NCBI GenBank assembly: GCA_964549135.1
Contig: CAZJUJ010000002.1
Span: forward strand, 1 to 64,000
From: RUG563 sp964549135
GTDB taxonomy: Bacteria; Bacillota; Clostridia; Christensenellales; Aristaeellaceae
Reading direction: 5' to 3'
Length of the DNA: 64,000 nt
Part shown: piece by piece, positions 34,622-42,320 of the stretch
How positions within the stretch are numbered: position 1 is the stretch's first letter
How the letters are laid out: each line of letters begins with the position of its first letter
Notes under the pieces: generated by a model
Seen by the model: the letters and a program-made list of their open reading frames with translations, nothing else
What the model was told of the DNA's origin: nothing
Database searches by the model: none
Translations under genes and position numbers: made by a program

Positions 34622-35314
34622 ATGCTGAAGGGCGATCTTCGCAAACAGGCCATTTTGGATACCGCAGAAAATTTATTTTTTGAAAAGGGCTATGCCGGCA
34701 CGACCATTCAGGATATTCTTACCGCCCTGGATTGCAGCAAGGGCAGCTTTTATCATCATTTTGAATCCAAGCTGCAGGTGCTTACCGAATTATGCCGCCA
34801 GCGGGCGGAATTTGGCTTTGCTCAGCTGAAGGAGCAGACCTATGATGATGGCCTGGCCTATCTCAACGGCCTGATTTATTACGCCATGCCCTTCCGCATG
34901 GGCGAGGATAAAAACCTGGCGCTGCTTTTGCCGCTGCAGGGGCTTGCGGATGGGAATGTGGTGCTGGATGCCATTCTTGAGGCCCAGAAGGGCCTTTTCT
35001 TCCCCGAAATCTGCCGGGCGCTGGAAACGCTCAGGGCCCAGGGCCAGGTGTATTTTACCCAGCCCGCTCTGCCCGAAATCCTCTGGGATACCTATACCGC
35101 CCTCTATCGCCGCCTGATGCAGGAGGCCGCCGCCATTCAGGCGGGAGGCGGCACCGCCGGGGTGATCCAACTGCTGGAGGCCGAGCGCTTCCTTTGGGAG
35201 CGGCTGCTGGATGCGCCCTTTGGCTCCATGGAATTGATCCGGGGGGATGAGGCGCTGCAGGTCATCGGCTATGCCATATCCCGCCTGCGGCGCATGGAGG
35301 GCAGGCCGGGCTGA
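34622..35314 (+). CDS. TetR family transcriptional regulator
   Basis: 230 residues. The N-terminal helix-turn-helix domain (about 8-55) is clear: ILDTAENLFFEKGYAGTTI and DCSKGSFYHHFESKLQVL. The ligand domain is not assignable. It lies 18 bases after the VanW gene and 64 bases before an SGNH hydrolase on the same strand. Its targets are unknown; no operator-like palindrome was found next to it with confidence, apart from a small inverted repeat near 35349-35372. Confidence 0.88.
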   Translation: MLKGDLRKQAILDTAENLFFEKGYAGTTIQDILTALDCSKGSFYHHFESKLQVLTELCRQRAEFGFAQLKEQTYDDGLAYLNGLIYYAMPFRMGEDKNLALLLPLQGLADGNVVLDAILEAQKGLFFPEICRALETLRAQGQVYFTQPALPEILWDTYTALYRRLMQEAAAIQAGGGTAGVIQLLEAERFLWERLLDAPFGSMELIRGDEALQVIGYAISRLRRMEGRPG

Positions 35315-35378
35315 AACGGGAAAAAGGCGCATTGCTTGAAAATATCCGATCGGAAAACGGATCGCGGAGGGAAAAGCC

Positions 35379-36056
35379 ATGAACGAAAAATATCAGGAAA
35401 ACATCGTCCCTGCCGAGCATCAGAACCCGAAAAACGTATTTCTTTATCCCGGCAAGGGCCTCCGCATTCTTTTTGCGGGCAATTCCCTGACCCGCCATGG
35501 CCTGCGGCCCGAAATTGGCTGGAACAGAATCTGCGGCATGGCGGCCTCCTGCCTGGAAAAGGATTATGTGCATCAGACCATGGATAGAATCCGCGCCATC
35601 GATCCCGATGCCTGCTTCGGCATTGCCCAGGTGGCGGAATTTGAGCGGAATTTCAGCGAAGAAACCATTTACAGGGAATATCAGGAGGCGGCGGATTTTG
35701 GCGCCGATGTGATCCTCATGTTTTTCGGGGCCAACGTGAATCTCGCCTATGATGCGGATGAAAGCCGCCGGGGCGAATTCGGCGCGGCCTATGAGCGGCT
35801 GCGCGCCCTGCTTGATTCCACCGGCAGGGCAAAGATTTTCCATAGCGCGGGCTTCTATATCCGCCCGGTGCTGGATGCGGAAAAGAAGCAAACGGCCGAA
35901 AAATACGGCGAGCCCTTTATCCTATTGGATGATATCATCGCCCGGGATGATGTGCGCGGGGAATTCAATCATCCCAATGATACGGGCATGCAGCTGCTGG
36001 CCGAGCGCTTTTTTGAGCGCATGGAGCCGACCATCCGGCAGCTTTGCAAAAAATAA
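35379..36056 (+). CDS. SGNH/GDSL-type hydrolase
   Basis: 225 residues, no signal peptide, so cytoplasmic. Block I is ILFAGNSLTRHG with the nucleophile Ser (a GNSLT form of GDSL). Block III GANVN gives the Asn, and EFNHPNDTGMQLLAERF supplies the Asp/His of block V. It is probably an esterase or deacetylase, with no substrate evident. GCGGAGGG precedes the ATG and a strong terminator follows, ending the VanW-TetR-SGNH run. Confidence 0.8.
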   Translation: MNEKYQENIVPAEHQNPKNVFLYPGKGLRILFAGNSLTRHGLRPEIGWNRICGMAASCLEKDYVHQTMDRIRAIDPDACFGIAQVAEFERNFSEETIYREYQEAADFGADVILMFFGANVNLAYDADESRRGEFGAAYERLRALLDSTGRAKIFHSAGFYIRPVLDAEKKQTAEKYGEPFILLDDIIARDDVRGEFNHPNDTGMQLLAERFFERMEPTIRQLCKK

Positions 36057-36069
36057 GCGAAAAATGGCG

Positions 36070-36107
36070 GCCCGGCGGGCAAAATTTGCTTTCGCCGGGC
36101 TTTTTTT
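36070..36107 (+). terminator. intrinsic terminator after the SGNH hydrolase
   Basis: 8-bp stem GCCCGGCG (36070-36077) with CGCCGGGC (36093-36100), a partly paired loop, then seven T. Confidence 0.9.
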
Positions 36108-36119
36108 CATGATTTTTCC

Positions 36120-36148
36120 TTGTCTTTTGGCGGCTTTGCGGCTATAAT
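36120..36148 (+). promoter_or_regulatory. glnS promoter
   Basis: TTGTCT (36120-36125), 17-base spacer, TATAAT (36143-36148). The leader to the ATG is only about 50 bases, so there is no room for a T-box. Confidence 0.7.
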
Positions 36149-36204
36149 GAAACAAGCGCCTGCAAGGGGCGCGCTTTGGGTATGAAGAAAGAGGAGGAAA
36201 GGCT

Positions 36205-37899
36205 ATGGAAAACGAAGCTGTACGCACCAATTTTATCTGGGACGCCATAGATCAGGATTTGGAGAAGGGGCGTTGCCAGCAAGTGCACACCCGTTTTCCC
36301 CCTGAGCCCAACGGTTATCTGCATATCGGCCATTGCAAGGCGCTGGTGACGGATTTCGGCACGGCTGAAAAATACGGCGGCCTTTGCAATCTGCGCTTTG
36401 ATGATACCAACCCCGCCAAGGAGGATACCGAATTTGCCGAGGGCATCAAGCGGGATATCGAATGGCTGGGCTTCCATTGGAGCGGCGGGCTTTTCTACGC
36501 CAGCGATTATTACGATCGGCTCTATGCCATCGCCGAGGATTTTATTCAGCGGGGCCTTGCCTATGTGGATGAGCTTTCCGCCGATGAAATGCGGGAATAC
36601 CGGGGCACGCTGACCACCCCGGGCAAGAATTCCCCCTGGCGGGAAAGGCCCGTGGAGGAAAGCCTGGATCTTTTCCGCCGGATGAAGGCCGGAGAATTTG
36701 AAGAGGGAAAATATATCCTTCGCGCCAAGATCGATATGGCATCCCCCAATATGAATATGCGCGATCCCGCCATGTATCGCATTCTTTATAAGGAGCATTG
36801 GCGCACGGGCAAGAAATGGTGCATCTATCCCATGTATGATTTTGCCCATCCGCTCAGCGATGCCTTTGAGGGGATTACCTTCTCCCTCTGCTCCCTGGAA
36901 TTTGAGGATCATCGGCCCCTGTATGATTGGTTCTGCGAGCATGCGGGCTTCCATCGGGAGGCCATGGTAAACGGCGGCGTCTATCACGGCCCCCGGCAGA
37001 TCGAATTTGCCCGGCTCAATATCACCCGCACCGTCATGAGCAAGCGCCATCTGCGCCGCCTGGTGGAGGAGGGCTATGTATCCGGCTGGGATGATCCCCG
37101 GATGCCCACCCTTTCCGCCATGCGTCGGCGCGGCTATCCCGGCGCGGCCATCCGCAGCTTTGTGGAGCAGGTGGGCCTTTCCAAGGCCGATTCCACCGTG
37201 GATGTGCAGATGCTGGAGGCCTGCGTTCGGGATGAACTGGGCGATGAAGCCGCCCGGGCCATGGCGGTGCTGAATCCTTTGAAGGTGGTGCTTACCAATG
37301 TGCCCGAGGATTGGCAGGATGAACTGACCATGGAAAATCATCCCGATCATCCCGAAATGGGCGAAAGAAAGGTGACCATCAGCCGGGAAATCTGGATCGA
37401 GCAGGAGGATTTCATGGAGGAGCCGCCCAAGAAATTCTTCCGCCTCAAGCCCGAGGGCGAGGTGCGGCTGAAGGGCGCTTACATCATCCGCTGCGAGCGG
37501 GTGGTCAGGAATGAAGCGGGCGAAATCGATCATGTGGAATGCACCGTCGATCTTTCCTCCCGCAGCGGCAGCGAGGGCGCCAACCGCAAGGTAAAGGGCA
37601 CCATCCATTGGGTCAATGCCCGGGATTGCGCTTCCCTTGAGGCCCGGCTCTATGATCAGCTGATGACCGAGGAATGGGATACCGCCGATGCCGCCGATAA
37701 AAAGGATGTGACCAAATTCCTCTCTCCCGATTCCCTGATCATCGCCCATGGCTATTGTGAGCATGCCCTGGCCGCCGCGCAGGTGGGGGATACCTTCCAG
37801 TTCCTGCGCAATGGCTATTTCTGCAAGGATCGGGACAGCACGGCGGATGCCCCCGTCTATAACCGGGTGGTCAGCCTCAAGAGCAGCTTCAAGGTGTGA
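36205..37899 (+). CDS. glnS: glutaminyl-tRNA synthetase
   Basis: 564 residues. The class I signature PEPNGYLHIGH (about 32-42) and the VMSKR loop (about 279) are intact. RFDDTNPAKEDTEF and a C-terminal anticodon-binding two-barrel region identify GlnRS rather than GluRS. It charges tRNA-Gln directly. GAGGAGGAAAG precedes the ATG. gltX follows about 110 bases downstream on the same strand. Whether the genome also has the GatCAB amidotransferase route cannot be seen here. Confidence 0.95.
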   Translation: MENEAVRTNFIWDAIDQDLEKGRCQQVHTRFPPEPNGYLHIGHCKALVTDFGTAEKYGGLCNLRFDDTNPAKEDTEFAEGIKRDIEWLGFHWSGGLFYASDYYDRLYAIAEDFIQRGLAYVDELSADEMREYRGTLTTPGKNSPWRERPVEESLDLFRRMKAGEFEEGKYILRAKIDMASPNMNMRDPAMYRILYKEHWRTGKKWCIYPMYDFAHPLSDAFEGITFSLCSLEFEDHRPLYDWFCEHAGFHREAMVNGGVYHGPRQIEFARLNITRTVMSKRHLRRLVEEGYVSGWDDPRMPTLSAMRRRGYPGAAIRSFVEQVGLSKADSTVDVQMLEACVRDELGDEAARAMAVLNPLKVVLTNVPEDWQDELTMENHPDHPEMGERKVTISREIWIEQEDFMEEPPKKFFRLKPEGEVRLKGAYIIRCERVVRNEAGEIDHVECTVDLSSRSGSEGANRKVKGTIHWVNARDCASLEARLYDQLMTEEWDTADAADKKDVTKFLSPDSLIIAHGYCEHALAAAQVGDTFQFLRNGYFCKDRDSTADAPVYNRVVSLKSSFKV

Positions 37900-38009
37900 C
37901 GCCGAAAAATCGGCAGGAGATAAACGGCCCGAAGGGGCGATCATGGGGGCTTGCGGTGCATGCGCTTTGCGCTGCGGCTGCCCCGCAGAAATCTTAGGAG
38001 GTTAGTTAA

Positions 38010-39455
38010 ATGGAAGTACGTACCCGTTTTGCGCCGTCTCCCACGGGCTTTATGCATCTGGGCGGCGTGCGCACCGCGCTGTATAATTATCTGTACGCCA
38101 AGAAAATGGGCGGGAAATTTATCCTGCGCATTGAGGATACCGATCAGGAGCGCTTTGTGGAGGGCGCTACCCAGGTGATTTACGATACCCTCAAGGGCTG
38201 CGGCATGGATTGGGATGAGGGCCCCGATGTGGGCGGCGAATACGGCCCCTATGTGCAGTCGGAGCGCAAGGAACTGTATCTGCCCTATGCCCAGCAGCTG
38301 GTGGAAAAGGGCGCGGCGTATTATTGCTTCTGCACCAAGGAAGAGGTGGAGGAGCGCCGGGCCGCCGCCGAGGCAAGGGGCGAGGTATTCAAATACGATA
38401 AGCATTGCCTGCAGCTTTCCCGGGAGGAGGTGCAGGCGAAGCTGGATGCGGGCCTGCCCTATGTAATCCGCCTCAATTGCCCCACCGAGGGGGAATCCAC
38501 CTATGATGATGTGGTGTTCGGCCATATTTCCTTCCCCAATGATACGCTGGATGATATGGTGCTGATCAAGGCGGATGGCATGCCCACCTATAATTTCGCC
38601 AATGTGATTGACGATCATCTCATGGGCATTACCCATGTCATGCGCGGCATGGAGTATCTCTCCTCCACCCCCAAATATAATCTGCTCTACAATGCCTTTG
38701 GCTGGGAAATCCCCCAGTATGTGCATCTGACCACCGTCATGCGCGATGCCCAGCATAAGCTCTCCAAGCGGGATGGCGATGCCTACTACAGCGATTTCAT
38801 TGAGAAGGGGTATCTGAAGGAGGCGCTGATCAATTATCTGGCGCTGGTGGGCTGGAATCCTGGGGATGACCGGGAATTCTTCACCATGGATGAATTGGTG
38901 GAGGCCTTTGATATTCATCGGCTGAATAATTCCCCCGGCATCTTTGATGTGACCAAGCTGACCTGGATGAACGCCCAGTATATTTCCCGGATGGATTTTG
39001 AGGAATACCTGAAAATGGCCACGCCCTGGTTTGATCGGGTGCTGGCGGGGAAAAATATCGATTATCGCCGCCTGGCGGAATTGATGCAGGGCCGCACCGA
39101 GGTCTTTAACCGCATCCCCGATATGGTTTCCTTCCTGGCGGAAATGCCGGAATATGATAACGCCCTGTATTGCCATAAGAAAATGAAATGCGATGAGGCG
39201 GTGGCCCGGGAAAATATCACGCTGATGCTGCCGGTGCTGGAGGGCATCCAGGATTGGACGGAGCAGAACCTGCATGATACCGTCATGGCCGCCATCGCCG
39301 AAGCGGGCAAAAAGAACGGCGCGGTGCTTTGGCCCCTGCGCATTGCCATTTCGGGCCTGGCCAATACCCCCGGCGGCGCTTTTGAAATCGCCTATCTGCT
39401 GGGCCGGGATGAAACCCTGCGCCGCCTGAAGGCCGCCCTGAATCACCTGGGTTAA
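38010..39455 (+). CDS. gltX: glutamyl-tRNA synthetase
   Basis: 481 residues. The class I signature APSPTGFMHLGGVRTALYN (about 8-26), RIEDTDQERFVEGA and the KLSKRDGDA loop (about 249) are complete. The C-terminal anticodon-binding region is helical. TTAGGAGG precedes the ATG. A GCCGAAAAATCGGC hairpin lies shortly after glnS, but no U tract follows it, so co-transcription with glnS is possible. Confidence 0.95.
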   Translation: MEVRTRFAPSPTGFMHLGGVRTALYNYLYAKKMGGKFILRIEDTDQERFVEGATQVIYDTLKGCGMDWDEGPDVGGEYGPYVQSERKELYLPYAQQLVEKGAAYYCFCTKEEVEERRAAAEARGEVFKYDKHCLQLSREEVQAKLDAGLPYVIRLNCPTEGESTYDDVVFGHISFPNDTLDDMVLIKADGMPTYNFANVIDDHLMGITHVMRGMEYLSSTPKYNLLYNAFGWEIPQYVHLTTVMRDAQHKLSKRDGDAYYSDFIEKGYLKEALINYLALVGWNPGDDREFFTMDELVEAFDIHRLNNSPGIFDVTKLTWMNAQYISRMDFEEYLKMATPWFDRVLAGKNIDYRRLAELMQGRTEVFNRIPDMVSFLAEMPEYDNALYCHKKMKCDEAVARENITLMLPVLEGIQDWTEQNLHDTVMAAIAEAGKKNGAVLWPLRIAISGLANTPGGAFEIAYLLGRDETLRRLKAALNHLG

Positions 39456-39458
39456 GGC

Positions 39459-39487
39459 TTGCATTTTTTCGAAATTCAGGCTATAAT
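39459..39487 (+). promoter_or_regulatory. promoter of the HPr-like gene
   Basis: TTGCAT (39459-39464), 17-base spacer, TATAAT (39482-39487), directly after gltX. Confidence 0.7.
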
Positions 39488-39517
39488 ATCCTTAGATTTA
39501 TATGGAGGTGCTTTTCG

Positions 39518-39745
39518 ATGAAATCGATTCCCATTAAGCTGAGCTTTGCCGAAGAAGTCAAGACCTTTGTCAATACCGTCAATCGCTATCCCTATGAGGT
39601 GGATCTGCGCGCCGGTCGCCATGTGGTGGATGCCAAGTCCATCCTGGGCATCTTCTCCCTGGATCTTTCCAAGCCCATCACCCTGGATGTCTATAACGAT
39701 GACTGCGAGGATCTGATCGCCGATATCCAGCAGTTTACCATCTGA
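39518..39745 (+). CDS. HPr/Crh-like protein lacking the phosphotransfer histidine
   Basis: 75 residues, a little shorter than HPr (about 88). VDAKSILGIFSLDLSKPITL aligns with the HPr stretch around Ser46 (KSIMGVMSL), so Ser41 corresponds to the HPrK phosphorylation site. The segment that should read GIHARPA reads LSFAEEV, so His15 is replaced by Phe and the following Arg and Pro by Glu. It cannot act in the sugar phosphotransferase relay and may be regulatory, as Crh is in Bacillus. Strong TGGAGGTG site, its own promoter and a terminator make it monocistronic. Confidence 0.8.
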   Translation: MKSIPIKLSFAEEVKTFVNTVNRYPYEVDLRAGRHVVDAKSILGIFSLDLSKPITLDVYNDDCEDLIADIQQFTI

Positions 39746-39767
39746 AAACGATCTGCATAGGATATGA

Positions 39768-39885
39768 AATATTGCGGGGGAACCATTCTTTGCTGCAAAA
39801 GGATGGTTTCCCCGCGTATTTTTTTCCTTCCCCGCGGCTTTGGAGGGCGCTTTTGCCGTGAGCAGCATCCTTTTGCAAAAAGCAT
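39768..39885. repeat. degenerate copy of the intergenic element, locus D
   Basis: Starts with AAATATTGCGGGGG and a terminal hairpin like the right end of locus C (GCGGGGGAACCA... with ...TGGTTTCCCCGC). Then a decayed stretch contains GGAGGGCGCTTTTG and TCCTTTTGCAAAA, words also found in locus B. The central part and arms are missing. Confidence 0.65.
39774..39822 (+). terminator. hairpin of repeat locus D acting as terminator of the HPr-like gene
   Basis: Stem GCGGGG-GAACCAT with ATGGTT-TCCCCGC (39774-39815), continued by CTTT/AAAG, and followed by GTATTTTTTT. This is a good intrinsic terminator 28 bases after the stop codon. Confidence 0.8.
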
Positions 39886-39949
39886 GTGCGTCTGCTCGGG
39901 GGCATGATCCTCCTTTCTCCTGCATAGGATAGGCCGGGGTGAAAAGGAT

Positions 39950-40204
39950 ATGCGTGGACGAAATCTTTTGCCGCCGGAGATCCGGGGCGATGCGCCGCGG
40001 ATGATTCTTTCCGGGCAGGAGGAATTATTGCTGGAGCAGCATGGCGGCCTTTTTTCTTATGAGAGCAAATGCATTCGCATCCGCACCAGGGCGGGGCTGC
40101 TGACGGTGACGGGGGAAAACCTGGTGATTGAATATTTCGGGGTGCAGGATCTGATGATCCGGGGGAAGATTCGTTCCCTGAGCCTGGATGAGGCGCTGCC
40201 ATGA
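39950..40204 (+). CDS. yqfC: sporulation protein YqfC
   Basis: 84 residues, YabP/YqfC family. The hallmark region ESKCIRIRTRAGLLTVTGENLVIEYFG and the C-terminal DLMIRGKIRSLSLDE match. In Bacillus the yqfCD pair is made in the mother cell under sigma-E. The upstream bases contain CATAGGATA (39923-39931), reminiscent of a mother-cell sigma -10 element, but I could not identify a convincing -35. It overlaps yqfD by four bases (ATGA). Confidence 0.85.
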   Translation: MRGRNLLPPEIRGDAPRMILSGQEELLLEQHGGLFSYESKCIRIRTRAGLLTVTGENLVIEYFGVQDLMIRGKIRSLSLDEALP

Positions 40205-41343
40205 GAGGGCGGCTGCTGGTGCGCTTTCGGGTGGAGGGGCTGGGGGCGGAAAGGCTGATCAATGCCGCCCGGCAGCAGGGGCTGACCCTTGACCGGGCGG
40301 AGCGGGGGCAGGGACGGGAAATGCTGCTGCAATGCTCCTTCCGCGCCTATCCCGCCTTTTGCGAATTGGCCCGGGAGAAGGGCTTTTCCGTGGGGGAGGC
40401 AGAGCCGTTGGGCCTCTATCGCCTGCTTCGGCGGCTGCTTTTCCGCCGGGGCGCGCTGCTGGGCGCGGCGCTGTGCCTGATGCTGCTGGGCTATACCATG
40501 GGCTTTGTCTGGCAGGTACGGATAGAAAATGCCGGCGCGTATGCCGGGGAGGTGCGTCTCTTTCTCCGGGAAATGGGCGTGCATGCCGGGATGCGGCGGG
40601 CGGATATTGATCCTTCGCTGCTCCGGGAAAAGCTGGAATGGCGCCTGCCCCAGGTAAAATGGGTGCGGGTGGAATTCCGGGGCGTTTTTCTGGTGGTGCG
40701 GCTGGAGGAGGGAACGCCGCTGCCCGAGGCGGAAAGCGCGGGCACGCCGGGAAATGTGGTGGCGGAGGCGGATGGCATCCTGACCCGGCTCACCGTCTTT
40801 GCGGGCACGGCCGAGGCCAAGGCCGGGGATTTTGTCCGGGCGGGCCAGATTCTCATCCGGGGAGAGGAACGGGGGAAGGACGGGCAGATGATCCCAGTCA
40901 AGGCCCGGGGCCAGGCCATTGGCCGCAGCTGGGTGCTTGCCCGGGTGCAATTGCCATGCCAGGAAATTCGCTCTCTGCCCACCGGGAGGGAAACGGAGCG
41001 GCGGGTAATCCTGTCGCCGTTTTTCGCCCTGTCTTCTTCGCCGGAGCCCGCCTATCTGACTGCGGATCGGGAGATCACGGAAACGGCGCTGGGGGGCGCA
41101 TGGCTGCCCATCTGGCTGAAAAGGGAAAGATACCGGGAGCTATCCCTGGAAAATGCCCCTCGGGAAATGGAGGAGGTAAAGCAGGAGGGGGCCAGGGCCG
41201 CCCTGCGCATGCTGAATCAGCGCTTGAATCCGAATGAAATAGTTGACAAATGGGTAGATTTCAGTATGATAGAAGGGGATACTATTTTGGTGACGGCCAC
41301 GGCGGAAATTTCCCGGGATATTGGCCGCTATCAGAAAAACTAA
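40201..41343 (+). CDS. yqfD: sporulation protein YqfD
   Basis: 380 residues. One membrane helix lies near 83-102 (GALLGAALCLMLLGYTMGFV). The external part has GMRRADIDPSLLREKLEWRLPQVKW and a VVAEADGILTRLTVFAGTAEAKAGD region typical of YqfD. Required for efficient sporulation in Bacillus, function unknown. It is coupled to yqfC and followed within 20 bases by phoH. Confidence 0.88.
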   Translation: MRGRLLVRFRVEGLGAERLINAARQQGLTLDRAERGQGREMLLQCSFRAYPAFCELAREKGFSVGEAEPLGLYRLLRRLLFRRGALLGAALCLMLLGYTMGFVWQVRIENAGAYAGEVRLFLREMGVHAGMRRADIDPSLLREKLEWRLPQVKWVRVEFRGVFLVVRLEEGTPLPEAESAGTPGNVVAEADGILTRLTVFAGTAEAKAGDFVRAGQILIRGEERGKDGQMIPVKARGQAIGRSWVLARVQLPCQEIRSLPTGRETERRVILSPFFALSSSPEPAYLTADREITETALGGAWLPIWLKRERYRELSLENAPREMEEVKQEGARAALRMLNQRLNPNEIVDKWVDFSMIEGDTILVTATAEISRDIGRYQKN

Positions 41344-41360
41344 AGGAGATGCACAGATTT

Positions 41361-42320
41361 TTGCAATTGACGCTTGAGCATATGGAATTGTACATGAGCC
41401 TCTTTGGGCTCAATGACCGGAATATGGCGGCCCTGGAGCAGGAATTGGATGTATCCGTTTCCCTTCGGGAAAAGGAATTAATGGTGCAGGGGGATAAGAG
41501 CCAGACGGCCCTGGCCGAGCAGGTGATTCAAAAGCTGCTTGAAATGCTGCGCCGGGGAGAAATGATCGATGCCTCCCGCATTCGCTATGCCGTGGCCCTG
41601 GCCCGGGAGGGGCGGCTGGAGGAAATATCCGAGATTCTTTCGGATGTGGTGGCCATCACCCATCGCGGACGGCGGATTCAGTGCAAAACCCTGGGGCAGA
41701 AGGAATATGTATCCGCTGTCCGGGAGGGGGAATTGACGCTGGCCGTGGGCCCTGCCGGTACGGGCAAAACGTATCTGGCCATGGCCATGGCGGTGGTGGC
41801 GCTGAAAAATAAGGAAGTGGAAAGAATCGTGCTGACCCGGCCTGCGGTGGAGGCCGGGGAGCGGCTGGGCTTTCTGCCCGGGGATATGACCCAGAAGGTG
41901 GATCCCTATCTCCGCCCGCTGTATGACGCGCTGTATGAAATGATGGGCGTGGAAAGCTATCAGCGCCTGGTCGAGCGGGGCACGCTGGAGGTGGCCCCTC
42001 TGGCCTTCATGCGCGGGCGCACCCTGGCGGATGCCTTTGTGATCCTGGATGAGGCCCAGAATACCACCACCGAGCAGATGAAAATGTTCCTGACCCGCCT
42101 GGGCGCGGGCTCCCGGTGCATTGTCACGGGGGATGTTTCCCAGATCGATTTGCCCAAGGGCAAAAAGAGCGGCCTGATTGAGGCCATGGAGGTGCTGCGG
42201 AATGTGCCCGGCATTTCCATTGTGGAATTGACAGCCAAGGATGTGGTGCGCCACGAATTGGTGCAGAAGATCGTTCGTGCCTACGAAAGCTATGAAGCGA
42301 AGGAAGGGAAAGAGGCATGA
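41361..42320 (+). CDS. phoH: PhoH family ATPase
   Basis: About 319 residues. Walker A GPAGTGKTYLAMAMA (about 131) and Walker B FVILDEAQNTT are clear; RPAVEAGERLGFLPGDM and VTGDVSQIDLP complete the PhoH-like pattern. A KH-like N-terminal region (about 15-90) precedes the ATPase. The start is uncertain. The ATG at 41349 begins immediately after AAAGGAG, too close for good initiation; the TTG at 41361 (12 bases after) gives the N-terminus LQLTLEHMELYMSLFG, which aligns better with relatives. Probable role in RNA metabolism together with YbeY. Confidence 0.87.
   Translation: MQLTLEHMELYMSLFGLNDRNMAALEQELDVSVSLREKELMVQGDKSQTALAEQVIQKLLEMLRRGEMIDASRIRYAVALAREGRLEEISEILSDVVAITHRGRRIQCKTLGQKEYVSAVREGELTLAVGPAGTGKTYLAMAMAVVALKNKEVERIVLTRPAVEAGERLGFLPGDMTQKVDPYLRPLYDALYEMMGVESYQRLVERGTLEVAPLAFMRGRTLADAFVILDEAQNTTTEQMKMFLTRLGAGSRCIVTGDVSQIDLPKGKKSGLIEAMEVLRNVPGISIVELTAKDVVRHELVQKIVRAYESYEAKEGKEA

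Noticed and set aside
37900..38009. GCCGAAAAATCGGC hairpin between glnS and gltX as a terminator or T-box
   Set aside because: No T tract follows and there are no specifier-loop or T-box sequences; it may be incidental.
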